A DNA stretch of 64,000 nucleotides from Ephemerocybe angulata (GCA_013368325.1 JAACJK010000070.1:147250-211249); one strand, 5' to 3'; shown: positions 34,868-47,171, counted from the stretch's first letter. A program made the numbers and translations. The notes: generated by a model from the letters alone, not told the origin.

Positions 34868-36167
34868 TTAAGCCAGCGAGGACTCGATCCACTTCTCAAG
34901 CTCTGCATTAACCTCATCCGGTTTCTCAAGCAGGACCCAATGTCCAGCCTCAAAGATGTGCGTCGTCGCCTTGGGGCAGAATTGCGCGAGAGAGCGTCCC
35001 GCAAGCGCAGGGGGACAGACCACGTCCTTACTCGTCCCACCAAAGAAGACTGGCTTTGAGATGGGGTATTGTGCGAGAGGAATCGCTATTGATAATCATG
35101 GTCAGATAAGACTTTCTCTAGACCCGGCTGAGGCTGAAGTGATAACATGTACGCACCTTTCGCATCCTCCATGTCGGCCCCGGAGACTGCGACCTTGTAG
35201 AAGTTGAGAGGGCCATGGTACCCATTCTTCGTGAACTCCTTCTCGTAGATTTGGGAGAGCTTGTGGCGGAGTTTACGTTCAATCTACGACTCATAGCGGA
35301 GTAATACGACATACCTCTTTAGCCACGTACGGGGCATGGGCAGTACGACTGTCTGACTCCAACCAGACACGAATCGCTCCAGTGGGACAGAAAGCATACT
35401 TGGGGAGGCGACTATCCCGTGCATGCACAAGGTCCCAAAACGATTCTTTCTATAAAGATAATGAAGGCGGATGGCATCAGATTTGCGATGAGCTTCAGCG
35501 GGTTAATACAAGTGCATACGTGTTTCTGGATGGTCTCGTTAGCGTCAGGGGCTGAAAAGAAGCCCCAATACCCAAAGTTCTCGTATCCAAGGGCCTGCTT
35601 AAGCTACACAATACCATGAGCTGACGAAAGCGACAATGTAAATACAACCACGCACCAGTTCCCCGGTTTGCTCATAGGTGAGCTCGGTATTGGGAGGCAG
35701 GTATCCTAGAGAAAGGAAGCCAAACCCAAGGAATCTGTCCTGGAAGAGGTTGGCAATAACGCTCGTGGTTTTGGCACCCCTACATAACGACACCGCTCAG
35801 GTTTCAACCCTTCGATGGATGCTGGTGAAGCTACTCACCAGTCATGCCCAACCGCAAACACCTCTTTCACGTTCTCATGCTCGAGGATCTCCACCTGATC
35901 CTTGGCGAGGAGCGAGTGCAGATAGGCGTTCGCGTCCTCAGGAGCATCGGTACCCCCATATCCCAGCTGGTCCGGAACGACGAGACCGTATCCCTTTGCC
36001 TTGAAGTAGGTAATCTGATTATGCCAATCGACAGAGAGAGACGGGAATCCGTGGACGAAGAGGATCGTCGGCTTTCCACCCTCGGCGGCGGAGAAGTAAT
36101 AGTGGTACTTCAGCCCACGGGAGGTGGTGAAGTCCTTGTAGCCAAGAAGGATAGAAGCTATACTCAT
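34868..36167 (-). CDS. Epoxide-hydrolase-like alpha/beta hydrolase
   Basis: Starts MSIASILLGYKDFTTSRGLKYHYYFS and ends WIESSLA, TAA at 34868-34870, in about six exons. Visible hydrolase features are ILFVHGFP (HGxP oxyanion motif of epoxide hydrolases), VVPDQLGYGGTDAP, and AVGHDW, where Asp is the nucleophile as in epoxide hydrolases rather than the Ser of esterases. A GGTSKD segment near the C-terminus would supply the acid, and EAGHWVLLEKPDEVN the catalytic histidine. The complete triad suggests hydrolysis of epoxides to diols through an ester intermediate; the substrate is unknown. No signal peptide, so cytosolic or peroxisomal. A TATA-like box lies about 42 bp upstream of the start. Confidence 0.85.
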
Positions 36168-36208
36168 GATGATTGGGGATGAAGTATCCAAAGATGTGAA
36201 TCGTAGGC

Positions 36209-36215
36209 TATATAT
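36209..36215 (-). promoter_or_regulatory. TATA-like box of the epoxide hydrolase gene
   Basis: ATATATA on the minus strand about 42 bp upstream of the start codon at 36167; a short leader. Confidence 0.4.
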
Positions 36216-36890
36216 GTGTGGAGTGCGCAGCTTAGTCAAGTTTTTTCAACTGACAAAACTCCGGCGGTCATCTTATCTTCGGTTTCTCTCCCAGCCGGCC
36301 CTCTTCTTGCTTCTGATGACTGATGCAGAAGTCAATGATCATGAGCCCTTGTTTTGGGGACCATTTAACGACATCCTTTACAAATATCTACCTCGAGCAG
36401 CTGTACCGCATTGACGGCGGTAATACAAAAGAGACACATAGGATCGCGCTCTTTGAGGACACCCCGGGCGGAGGCCTAATACTCACGGTTGCGCAAAAGA
36501 GATTTAACAAACTGGAAGTAGGCCTGTCTTGGTATCGCAATAGTGGCAGAAGCAAGAATAGGGCTATGCATCACAATCAACTCTTATACTTGGATTAAGT
36601 ATGTTCCCTAGTATGTGGTAGTCCCCTATTAAGTTGTTCGTTATCTAAATTGAGTCTAAGCGCCCGAGGATTATGTGCGGTTGCTTGGCGAAAGCTTCGT
36701 AAGCGCCCGTGCGGTGTCCCAATAGCATGGACGTTTCCCTCGAGCCTCGGCACATGCTCCAAATTTCACACTGGCCTCTAGAGACCGGTGTACACATTGC
36801 AGAGGCGTCCAGATATCATATTCTGAGACTTCCGTACTAGCACCCCACAAACACCCTCATCTAATATGTAGGATCCTACAGACCCATAGC
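36216..36890. other. Intergenic, no gene seen
   Basis: Two TAAGCGCC octamers at 36657 and 36700 lie 43 bp apart. No coding family is recognised. Confidence 0.5.
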
Positions 36891-37758
36891 CTACTCCGTC
36901 TTCCTCATCGCTTTAACAGCATCCAGCCACAAATCCCTCTCATTCCCCCAGCCTCCAAGCCTCCTCATCCGCCTCATACCCTCCAACCGTGGCACCCCCT
37001 CTCTCTCCACCCCATCCCCCTCTTTACCCTCACACCCAATCCCAATCCATCGCATCCTCTCCTCGTTCCGCCTGCGATTACTCCAGTGATGGCTAAGACA
37101 CCACCAAAGGATGCTGTCCTTACTGAAGAACGCCTCCCGGACGGATTCAGGGCACCCCGGTGCGCAAGGAGGTGCGAAACCGAGGATGCGAGCAATGGTC
37201 CGTGTGAAGATGCGCGGGAGGTACAGCATGAGGGGAGGATCAAGCCCTACATGAAGAAATCAATGGTTTATTCTCCACAGAGTATGTGTGGTCGGTAAGT
37301 CAGATAAATGGACTTACAGATAACGTCGGTCGCGCGATCCACGACGTACGAGTTCAGCTTGTGCATATAATCACCTTCGGCAATCCAACTCCCGTCGGTG
37401 TCGTCCATCGCTTTCTGCACCTTTTCGATGAGCTCTGCTGCGGGGGCCTGGTACCAATTCGGTCCCCAATGGAGCTCGTCAATGGAGATGAACGGAACGG
37501 AGAGAATCATCGAGAGAACGCGGGCTGTCGTGCTCTGCAGTGTCACAAAGGTCACTCGATTGAACCCATAAGACCAGACTATGGGGATAACACTTTCCTT
37601 GCCAGACCCTACCCAGCACAGACGGACAGAGAGCGGGGAGCTGAGCATCACTACGTCCTCCGTGCTACAGCGTGCTTACCACTGTTCCCAAGGACGAGAA
37701 TGCGATACTTTCCCTCCCCATCTCCCAAAAGAGGAGGAAGAATGTGAGTTTCGTTCAT
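36891..37758 (-). CDS. P-loop kinase-like protein (topology-modulation/adenylate-kinase-like)
   Basis: Starts MNETHILPPLLGDGEGKYRILVLGNSG. The Walker A motif is built across exons: LGNSG, then SGK, then, after removal of 63 nt at 37597-37535, STTARVLSMILSVPFISIDELHWGPNW. DGSWIAEGDYMHKL and DRATDVI then join in phase to WLDPPLMLYLPRIFTRTIARILG. This layout (G-N-x-G-S-G-K-S, I-D-x-L-x-W, W-I-x-x-G-x-Y, V-I-x-L-D) is that of the bacterial topology-modulation / AAA-17-like nucleotide kinases. The tail is basic and ends KAMRKTE, TAG at 36891-36893. Oddity: the 63-nt intron begins GAAAGT where GTAAGT is expected. If the intron is retained, the frame stays open with 21 extra residues directly after the P-loop lysine. 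Confidence 0.7.
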
Positions 37759-39622
37759 TTCTGCAACTTCGCGACCGGGGCCAGCAGATTCGATGGTGGT
37801 GGTCATAAGCCAAGATGGAACGAGGGCCAAATCGGACCCTTTGTAAGGTTAAAACGAGGCAAGGCACGCGTTCGTGGGGAAGCGAACATCCCGAGTCACA
37901 AGCAAGCTTTGAATCACAGCCAACCACAGCCATCCAGTCTTCTAGGAATCAAGGAACCAAGACAACCATAGTCGGGTCCGCGACCCTACATAGGCGACTC
38001 AGTCGGGAATAATCCATGGCGCCATTTTGACCACGCGCTAGCCCTGGCGAGGCTCTGCCCCACAATTTTCCGGATATCCGACTCGACATGCGGCATGAGA
38101 CGCGAACTGGGCGGCGGGAGCAAGGAGTTCTCCGCGAAATGTGCGCAAGGTTGAAGCTCTCCGCACTCATCGCGTTTCCGCAAATAAGCGACGTCCAGGG
38201 ATAATGTGTGGGGAGGACCGTTGTGTCGAAGAAGCACCCAAGCTGTGTGGTCCGATGATCATGAAACCTGTGAATTTGGAGAGATCAGGGAAGGGTGTCC
38301 GATCGAGGAATCATAGGATGACTCGGAGGAACGTTGCAGGCGGCGGACGTCGCGGATGCACTCCAGGATAGGTGCTTCATTCGAATTCGGATTAGGGTGG
38401 AAGTTTCCTTCTATGTCTGTCTTTTTGGAAGGAAAAGCGAAACGGATAGGAAAGTGGAGCGCATCTGGCTACAAATCGCGATAAGTTCGACGGAGTAGAG
38501 ACAAGGCCGCTTTCCTTAGTAAACCGCGCCTCGAGTGGAGGACTTTAGTCGCGTTAGGAAATGAAGAGGGAGGTAAGATCGGCGTATGACTCGACCAGGA
38601 GAGCTTGGCCAACCAGCGAAAGAAGCGAGTGCGAGGGAAGGCACTCGGTGAACTCGGATCTCTCGCTGAGCTCGGAGGGGGCCTCGGGCGATCAGGTCCA
38701 GAGATTATCTCGCTTAGATTAGTGCGATAGACGCTGCGATTGGACATGCACAGGTTTCGTGGAGTATGGGAAGCAACGGCAACGGTATGATGTACCTGGA
38801 CACGGGGGAGCAATAAAATAAAGGCATACATAGGAGGAAGGAGGATAGAAAAAGGAAATAAATATCAAGAAAATAGAGGTGTGAAAGGTCCGGTAGGTAC
38901 CCTCTACGATTGACTTGGATGGCAAGTCCGATCCGGAGGCGTCACCGACTTCACGAGGAAAATGAGAAGGTTCTGTCGCAGTTCACATCGCGCATCCACA
39001 TGGCGCGCTAGACAGAAAGGGTATCCCTTTATTGAAGCTATCATCACGGGTCGTACACTCGCAAAGCCCGTCTGTCCGAACTCTGTCCTCCCCCTTGGTA
39101 AGTAATCTCAATCTCAATTGAATAGGACTCACCTTGATCAGTCAGTCAACTGTAACGGTGGAAAAAGAGGACAGACAGAGAGCGTCTCAGCCCTGCTTCT
39201 CTGTCATTGGCGCACCATGCGTGGTAGGTACGATGATGACAGCTGAGGCGCCTTAGCCCCACTAAAACACCTTGTCTTTCATTTAAGCCAAGTATATCGC
39301 TAACGCTGATGCGACCGACACTCGGATGCTGCGATGTCAAGGAGCACTGCTCTAAACATCCTAATCCCTCCAGGCCCTGAGATTAGATTTGCATAGAGTA
39401 AATGGAGTAGAACTACGACCCGCAAGTGCAAAGTGCAGGATATGTCCCCGGGTACTGTCTTCATTAGCTTCCGATGAGAACTTTTCAAGAGGTCCGACCG
39501 CAAGCCATACTACGACAACATATGACCGACTTGCCCAGCCCGCCCGAGAACGTTCAAGCTGTCGTAGAGTAGTATTTTGGCCATAGCATAGCTATTCTCG
39601 GGGTACCTGATCGCCGTCATCA
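37759..39622. other. Intergenic, 1.9 kb, no gene seen
   Basis: Only short unsupported open frames. This is the left chromosomal flank of the transposon. Confidence 0.5.
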
Positions 39623-39631
39623 CCCAATTCC
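39623..39631 (+). repeat. Left 9-bp target-site duplication
   Basis: CCCAATTCC, an exact direct repeat of 47076-47084. A 9-bp duplication is typical of Mutator-like elements. Confidence 0.85.
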
Positions 39632-39645
39632 GGTGGTTCATGTTT

Positions 39646-39775
39646 TTGCGTTGCGTTGCGGTAGCTTGCGTTGATGGCCTTGCGGTATATAACACGCAAG
39701 TTACCGCAAATGCCTTGATTGCCGCAAGATTTTCGGTATTTGCGGTGACTTGCGTGAGGTTGCGTGTTTTGCGTA
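39646..39775 (+). repeat. Left subterminal TTGCG-rich repeat array
   Basis: Repeated words TTGCGTTGCG, TTGCGGTAGCTTGCG, TTGCGGTA, TTTGCGGTGACTTGCG and GTTGCGTGTTTTGCG, with a few inverted copies (ACGCAAGTTACCGCAA) in the middle. Likely transposase-binding sites, by analogy with other DNA transposons. Confidence 0.75.
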
Positions 39776-40369
39776 GGGCTTCTGGGGGAGGACACGGGGG
39801 TATAATAGGGTGTTGAGGATGTTCAGTACTCAGTAGATAAGATATAGTGCATCGTTCTTCCAGCCCAGCCTGTCCTTGATCAGCGGAGAGGTTAAATGAC
39901 TGTGGGAATTGTCTGAGGTGACGCAAAGCGCCGCAACGACATCGTCGATTCTGACTGCCTACCACCACAACAGCGAGCACCGAGGACCACATCCACTCAA
40001 CCAGCAGATACCCAGTATATCTCGAAAACATTCTTGAGGCTTGGAGAGGGCGCAAGACGGAGGGTTGGGCATGGGCTTGGGGAACAGGATTGATGGCCGG
40101 TGGTGACCCTCAATAGGGGCGGGGTGGGCTGTGGTAAGTCGTCCACCTCGAGTATGGCTGGTATATTGGTGTTAACAGGTTTCTAGAGACTGTATCTATA
40201 CATTATAGACCCAATATATGCGCTTTCGCCTACAGACTTTGATTCTTGGAGCGATGTTTTGCTGGGCCATTATAAGCTTCCGTTCCCGATTAGGCGCCTC
40301 GCTCCAAAGATTTTGAGGACTCGACAACCTCTAATAACGCACGTTTTGCCTTACACAGATCATCAAGAC

Positions 40370-43300
40370 ATGAAGAGACTCAAAAGGGCGCTTTTTGCCT
40401 TCTTTTCGGAGGACGAGCAACAGCAACAAGCACCGCCAGTGCCCGTTGTGAACCAGCCGCAGTATCAGCACCATCCCATGCAATATCCTCCAATGTACCA
40501 ACCCGCTGCCCCTCCAGGGCATATATACGGTCCGTATGCGCAACCACCACCCCATATGATGCTCCATGGGTACCATCCAAGCCAATACATGTCTGTTTCG
40601 GCACCGTACATGAATGGTGAGTTCCAACTTCAGGGCTCAAGCAATGCTAGGCTGATAATCTTCGTTCTGGTGTGTCTAGGTTATGGAAATCCAGGAGTAT
40701 ACAATGTTGGAGTACCTATGGCTTCGTTTAACCCGCCTGAAGCGACGCAACCACCCAAAATGCCGACCATCGAGACCGTTCAACCCGCCGCAACCAGACA
40801 GCGCTTACCCGTGCCCGAACAAGCAAAAATCGCGAAACCCCCAGCCGCAGACAGTCGCAAAAAGGTGCCGCAAGCTAGGGACGAATCTCAGGCAGCACTA
40901 GAGGCAAAGCAGAAGGTTAGCATGGCATCGGATTCGAGTTCGGACTCAGAAGGAGAACCGGAGGAAGAGGGAATATGTACAGCGGAACCTGGTACGTCTA
41001 CAGTGCCTACGTCGATATAATGCTCTAAAATATACTAGGAACTGTCCTATACGACTGGCCGAATGGGAAACGAGTTCGAAAATTCGAAACAGAGGACGAA
41101 GCAAAGCCAAATAACGACCAGGCGAAGTGGCAGTTCCGTTCTTATGGTACAAGCAACTGGAACCGCAAAGCCACCGAATACTCCGTTGCCATTGGAAAAG
41201 CGAAGACGAGCAAGTGCCTTGGGGTTGACGTATGCCCCAATCCGGCCTGTGTACGCCCAGTGAAGCCCAAAACCGATCCCAGCACTCAGGAGAAGCAAAT
41301 TCACGCCGGCTGCGCCCTATGCGGGTCCGGTCCACTTGTCCACCATGACTGTGCCGCCAGGTGCCATCGGTATCGTGCAAAGGACATCAAGACTGGTGAA
41401 GAATACTTCCGCTGGGAGCACGAAGGATATCACGACCACCCACGCCCACCCACGAGCCACCTCTCTGTTTCAGAAACTGCTCAACTCGATGCTCAAGTCG
41501 TGCGTGGAGGGGCGAATGCAACGGTTCACGCTCTTCGCACCGGTGATCTGAATCCTGGATCCGTGCCCTTGCCCGACATTGCGCCTGCTCTTGCTAATCC
41601 CAGCGCCGCTCGGTACTTCGTCGCCAAGAGCCAGGCTCGGACTGGAGTTACGAACACAATGCCGAAGAACACTACTGCTGGGGCCACAATAAAACAAATT
41701 CTAGGTCTCAATGGCGAGCTCGGGGAGCCGTTTCTAATCTTCTCGCAGCTACACGACCAAGGATTATTCATTTTCCGGACAGCGTTTATGAACTCGGTGC
41801 TGGAGGCGACTGTCGATGACTGGGTACTCGACAAAGACACTGTTGGCTCTCGACACGGCTTTGTAACGGATGGAAACCATTCTTACTTCAAGGATGGTGT
41901 TCTTCTCTCGACATCTGCATTCAGCGAGACGCTGAAAGCTTGGGTCCCAGTTCTATTTACCCTCGTTTTTGGTGAAGACGCCGCCCACCATCGCCCGCAC
42001 TTCAAGCATCTGAATGATGCTGTCATGGCCAAAGTCCAGCGCGACGGGCTTCCATTCAAAAAGGAATACCTTCTCAATGTACGTCGCCTTGACGTCGCCT
42101 TGCTGCAACTGCAACGCATGCACACGCTAATGCGCTAATGCTTATTTTTGCTATAGGTCATGGACTTCTCGCAAGCTCAGCGGAATGCGCATGCAGAGGA
42201 ATATGCCGTTGCTGTTGCGCATACCATCCCGGAATTTTCGAACCTTTCTCTGGAAGCGCAGGCAGCCCAAATGGTTAACCTCCGTGAGGAGGCAAAGTCG
42301 CTCGAGGTTGGGTGCGAGTATCACTTCTGGGCCCAGGCTACGCGGGTCCAGGAAACAGCTGCTTTGGTCGACCAAAACCGTGTCTCAGACTTCGCTTACA
42401 TACTGCGGAAGATGGTATCACGGAAAACCTCGAGTGACGATTTTGACCTCTTGGTGGCTCGTTTCAGACGAGAGTTTCCGGACGCAGCTGGATGGTTATC
42501 TTGGTGGATCCAGCCCGCCATTTTGGGGATGGTGTTTCCAGCAAAAAGCACGATTGACCCCGACGTAGCTAAGAAAGTACCTTCGACGTCAAACGCAGCA
42601 GAGCATGGGCATTCATTGCTCAACCATGCGGTTGGAAGTGGGAACGATCTCCTCGAAGGAATACGGAAGTTATATCTGCACGTAAAACGCTTTAACTCGG
42701 AGTTTGCGTCGATCAAATGTGCGTTCCATTTCACTTACTCGGCAATTACTCGGGCCCATATACTAACAGGATAATACATATAGCCGGGCACTTCACGCCA
42801 TCGGGGCCTCGAGAGCACCGTGCACCCAAAAAGGTCAAATTCTTCGAGAACGACGGCCGCGCTCCAGATACTGTTGGCGCTCTCAAGGAGCTGCAGCCTG
42901 CTACTAACATGGGCCTCGAAGCACTTTCCCGCCTTCCACTATATACCCAGTCATTCAAATGGCTTAGTCCGAACTCGTGCTTCTGGGATCACGGTATCGA
43001 GCTTTTCTTCCGAGCATACCTTCTATGGACGGTGGACATGCGCACGAAGTTTCTTAGCCTCCTTCCAGGTGATAGCTTCCTGATGTTACTGGCAACGCAC
43101 TTTGATCGGCGCCTCAAGCTCATTACGAGCAACAAGAAAAAGGATCTCAACGCCCATGCTCTGCTTGTCCACGCATTATCGGAGCTTCAGAAAGCCTTGC
43201 GTGCACGGATTTTCGAGCAATGGCTTCCAGAGCTTAGCTCGTCCGGGCATCATTCTGCGTTATGCTGGATTCAGCCTATGATTGAGGTGAGCATGGATAT

Positions 43301-46108
43301 TAGGTTTTTAAGAGGGTCGAAAAATCTGATATACCCTGCCCCAGGACTTCGAGCCATGTTTTGAGGCACAGAGGTACATGGCTGTTCAATACTCCGTTGA
43401 GTCAGCCTGTGGTGCGGGGCACCGATGCACGCAGTACCCCGAGAGGCCCAAGGCCATCATGCATCCACACTGCGAGTATGCTGCTGCGCTCCAGAAATTA
43501 CTGAAGATGGACACCTCAATCGGACTAGAAGAATACTTCTCAAACCTCGCTGTCATACTTCCCAACCAGGAGCTACATCCGTCTATTGCTGCTGGTCAAA
43601 CTCCATGTGCAACGGATGGATGTGAACTGAATGCGGCTCCATCAGCCGTCAACTTCTACTGGCCGCTAATCTTGACAGTCGGGTCGAACCTTTCAGACGG
43701 GAAGCGGCGGGCCCACAACCATCTCCGATTTGACGAAACATTCAAGATTATCTCCCCTGACTCGGAGATTGTGTATACCCTCGTTGGGCGTATCATTCAT
43801 AAAAAGGATCACTTCACTGCTGAGCTTATGCTCGGCGGAGTTTCCTACACATACGACGACATGAACTCGAGGCTGCGTAGAGCTAAAAAGGGCACCCATC
43901 CCTTACAAAAGCGGACGACCGATGAATCCTACTACGTCTACCACCGCACCAGCCAGCTGGGAAAGGTATGTGTTCAAATACATGTGTCCACGGTATACTC
44001 TGGTCTTACGCTCTCCTGGCAGACGACTCAGTCCATCCAGAAAATGAAGGACAACTTTCACCACTACGAGCGAGTCAGCAGTGTTGGCTCAATTCCAAAA
44101 CGACCTCTCAGCGTGTCAGACGGCAGCTCTTCTGGGTCGGATATTGAAATGGGGTCTACCCCATCCAAATCCAGTCGCTCTGATGGCACGGTTTACGATA
44201 ACGACTTCAGCTCCGAGGATGAACCACTCATTCACTCAATATTTGAATCCAAGTCTCTCTGGGATGACGACATCGATGGACCCACAGAGACCAACACGCC
44301 TGGTCCAAGCAACAAGCCGGGCCCAAGCACGAGCTTATCTGACGCTTTGGCTCTTTGGGACAAAGTTGCAAAGGCTAAGGCGAAGCCCGCTGCTTCAGTC
44401 ACAGCTGATATTGCTATTCCATCTTGCGAGACATGTGGGCTAGATGGCGCAGCTGCGTTGTCCACGATTCTCTGTCATCTGTGTAAGGTGGTCTGGCATA
44501 CTTCATGCATGCGCCGGTTTCTTCCAAAAGATCATCTTGACGACATCGACTTTCTGTTCTGCTGTCCTCAATGCAGGTATGCAATTAACGGTCGCTGGGA
44601 TCAGTCAATGTACAGTGTATTTCTACCATTTGCAATGACTCACTCACTTACGTGTATTTGATATAGGCTTGGTCGCTTCCTCCTGGTCAACGTGCACCAA
44701 ATCACCAGACTGAACAACCGAAAATCGTATCCAGCGCAGATTATCTCCCGTACTAATGACACGGTTACTCTGCAGTGGCACAAGTACAATGACTGGCCTC
44801 AAAAATCTCCGGTCATGGTGTCAGATACCTTCACACTATCCGTGCAGGAGTGTTATAGTATGCTCTGGCGAGACGACTTCGCAACAGATTTACCAGTGAG
44901 TGTCATTCTTTACTGAGCACTTGCAAATCCGCATATTCATTCTCTTATTTTGAAAGAACTCATTGGGCTCAATCGTCTGGCCAATTGTGCTCTATGATAT
45001 TACAAGCGAAGAGGACGTCGAAGCACTGTGGGAAGCGGACTCACTTGGCATACTCTCTGCTTTGAAGGATGCTGAGACTGCCATTGTGGAGTTTGTCACT
45101 GGTATCCGATACCATCCCATCATGAATGTGCTAATGGAGTGGATGGAAGAGCTCCCGCTCTCCACGCCTAAGCGTCACTTCGCTCGAAAAAAGCATCTCC
45201 TCCGCTTCCCATCGAAGATGTTTTCAATTCCCCTCTTTCCCGGACATCGAGCAGCTATCGATAACTACATCTCGATGACATTTACAGAGCTCTTAGCAGG
45301 GAAGGAAGAAGAGCACATCTGTGTCGTAGTCCTTCTGCGACTATTGGTCCTCCGCAAATACCTCAAGCTCGAGCCGTCCGATGACGCAGAAATATTCGAA
45401 CTTTCGCGCATTCTCACAGAGAAGGAGTACAGCATGACTACAGAAAACGATATTGCGACTCGATCCCGAATCCAACGGCTACTCACCACGCATGAACGGG
45501 CATTCTACTGCAACCGAGCCAACCTTCTGGGGAACTCTACGCTCGATCCAACCCCTCAGATCACATCATCCACCATCGCATCGGAGGACTGGAGTATGAA
45601 TACGCACCTCCTCAAAGGGCACTCGCAAATTCAACGCAAAATCGGTGATGTACCAGTGGAGCATCCTGCAAACCTCATTCGCATTCTGACTGAGGATGGT
45701 TCCCCATACATCATGGGGACATTCGTTCATGATTACAAGGATGATATGGCGTTGTTTGGTTCAACACCCTATCCCTTGAAGACTCGGCCCCCTCGGGACC
45801 CTGCTTTGGGCCCAGAACCATTCCCCTTCAACCCGAACGAGCCGCCAGCTACCCTGAATGGTGAATCTACCTTTCGGGTAATACAGCCAAGCAAGCCCGT
45901 CCCCTCGACACCCAAGCCGAAGCCAAAGAAGAAGGAACAAGAGAAACTCGCTCACCTTCCGGCCCCAGTCCCAGTCGCAACTCGCCTCACCAGAAAGGTG
46001 ACTATGGATCAACGTTTACAGACAGAGAAACGAAGGGGAGAAGGGGAGTCGGACGAAGAATTTATTCCTGGCAGTAAAAAGCGAGCCAAGAAGCATCACG
46101 TATCGTAG
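40370..46108 (+). CDS. Transposase: GCM domain, MULE DDE core, USP-like peptidase, PHD finger
   Basis: Nine exons: 40370-40616, 40680-40991, 41039-42078, 42157-42718, 42784-43286, 43345-43965, 44023-44576, 44667-44895 and 44957-46108. All introns are GT-AG and all phases close, giving about 1739 residues. Residues 1-185: Gln/Pro-rich. About 190-325: GCM-type zinc domain (W...N, KCLGVDVC...C, CALCG, C...C, GYHDHPRP). About 420-690: MULE transposase with acidic residues in FVTDGNHSYF (D464), VMDFSQAQRN (D536) and SNAAEHGHS (E682), plus the C-x2-H pair GCEYH at 586/589. About 780-1060: PNSCFWDHGIELFF (C786), CATDGC, and KDHFTAE...YTYDDM (H1044, D1059), resembling the Cys and His boxes of USP peptidases. 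1230-1279: PHD C4-H-C3 zinc ligands. A charged C-terminus carries KKRAKK-type signals. The start is the first ATG in frame. Confidence 0.85.
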
Positions 46109-46609
46109 TATAGCTCTGTCCCCCAAAAGTGCGAATGAATTGTATATTGATGTTTACTGCTGAACCTGATGCACTCGCCTCACAAGATTCCATATTCACG
46201 ATGCTCTAGCTACCTTAAATCTAATGTCAAGTTATCTCCTGAATTCTTTAGGTACTTGTGGAGTGGGGTGCAAAATGGCGGTTGACTTATCGAACTTTGA
46301 TGGCGCCGTGCAAGTCTCAATATGGGCACCCACCAACTATTCACTGCACCACAGTTGAACCTGATCTCGTCACCTCTCCAAATTTCGTGTAATATACCCA
46401 GAATATACCTCTAATGTACTTAGCTTGGTTTTTCCCATTTCCTTTGGGTAGTTTTTGCACGGCGATTAGATTCGTGCCCGGCACACTCCATATTGATGGC
46501 ACCGTGCGACACAATATGGGATTGTATACTACAATGAGAGATACAATATACTAATATACTTCCATAACTAATGTATTCTAAGGTCCCACCTGTAAAGAAA
46601 AACTTTTCA

Positions 46610-46713
46610 CGCAAACCCACCGCAAATTGAAGGTCACCTACCGCAAATTCTTTGCAAGTCAACGCAAATAACCGCAAAGTACATGCAGATCACCGCAAGT
46701 CAACGCAACTTGA
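46610..46713 (-). repeat. Right subterminal ACCGCAA repeat array
   Basis: Dense words ACCGCAAATT, CACCGCAAGTCAACGCAA, ACCGCAAAG and AACGCAACTTG in the orientation opposite to the left array. A second small group (TTACCGCAAATTACCGCACCGCAACGCA) lies at 47036-47060 next to the terminus. Confidence 0.75.
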
Positions 46714-47075
46714 CGTGTGGGAATCAACTAAGGCTCAACATCAATTCCCTGGTTTGGGGAAGGTGTTGGGTTCCACTGCCCAAAGTCGTTATGTATGAGG
46801 TGGGCCATACCATATATATAAAGGTAGTTCTCATATAGCCCTATTTCATGCTCTAGAGTCTGTGATTTGCCCAACAGTCGCTGGAATTGGACCAACTTTG
46901 ACATATTATCAGGTATTCCATAGGCATCTCCTCGCTTTGTTATTTCTATGCTGGTAGACTGTACTGACATATGCTGAGTTATATAACTATGTACGTATGC
47001 ATCCAGGCCCAAAATTTTCAGTTTTCGTATATTTACCGCAAATTACCGCACCGCAACGCAGAATTTTTGGCCACC

Positions 47076-47084
47076 CCCAATTCC
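47076..47084 (+). repeat. Right 9-bp target-site duplication
   Basis: CCCAATTCC, identical to 39623-39631. Confidence 0.85.
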
Positions 47085-47171
47085 CATCTCGGGAGTATTG
47101 CGCGACAATTCAAGCGCCTGCGGCGCCAAGCGACACTCTCGCCTGGGATACTGGGATAATGGGACAAAAGA

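Larger units (their letters stand above)
39632..47075 (+). mobile_element. Complete MULE-type DNA transposon with GCM-transposase-peptidase-PHD gene
   Basis: A 7444-bp element. Its ends are bounded by perfect 9-bp direct repeats (CCCAATTCC). Both ends start GGTGG on their own strand and re-converge on TGCGTTGCG (24-nt imperfect terminal inverted repeats, 39632-39655 and 47052-47075). Arrays of TTGCGGT/TTGCGT-like words fill about 39646-39775 in plus orientation, and ACCGCAA/ACGCAA words fill about 46610-46713 and 47036-47060 in the opposite sense. These are the usual form of transposase-binding subterminal repeats. The single gene inside (40370-46108) has nine exons with all phases closed and no stop. 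A perfect target duplication plus an open gene suggests recent insertion and possible autonomy. Confidence 0.85.

Noticed and set aside
39632..47075. Assignment of the large transposon to the Kyakuja-Dileera-Zisupton (KDZ) group, common in mushrooms
   Set aside because: The GCM zinc domain, the CxxH pair between the second acidic residue and the E in SNAAEHGHS, and the 9-bp target duplication fit MULE elements better.
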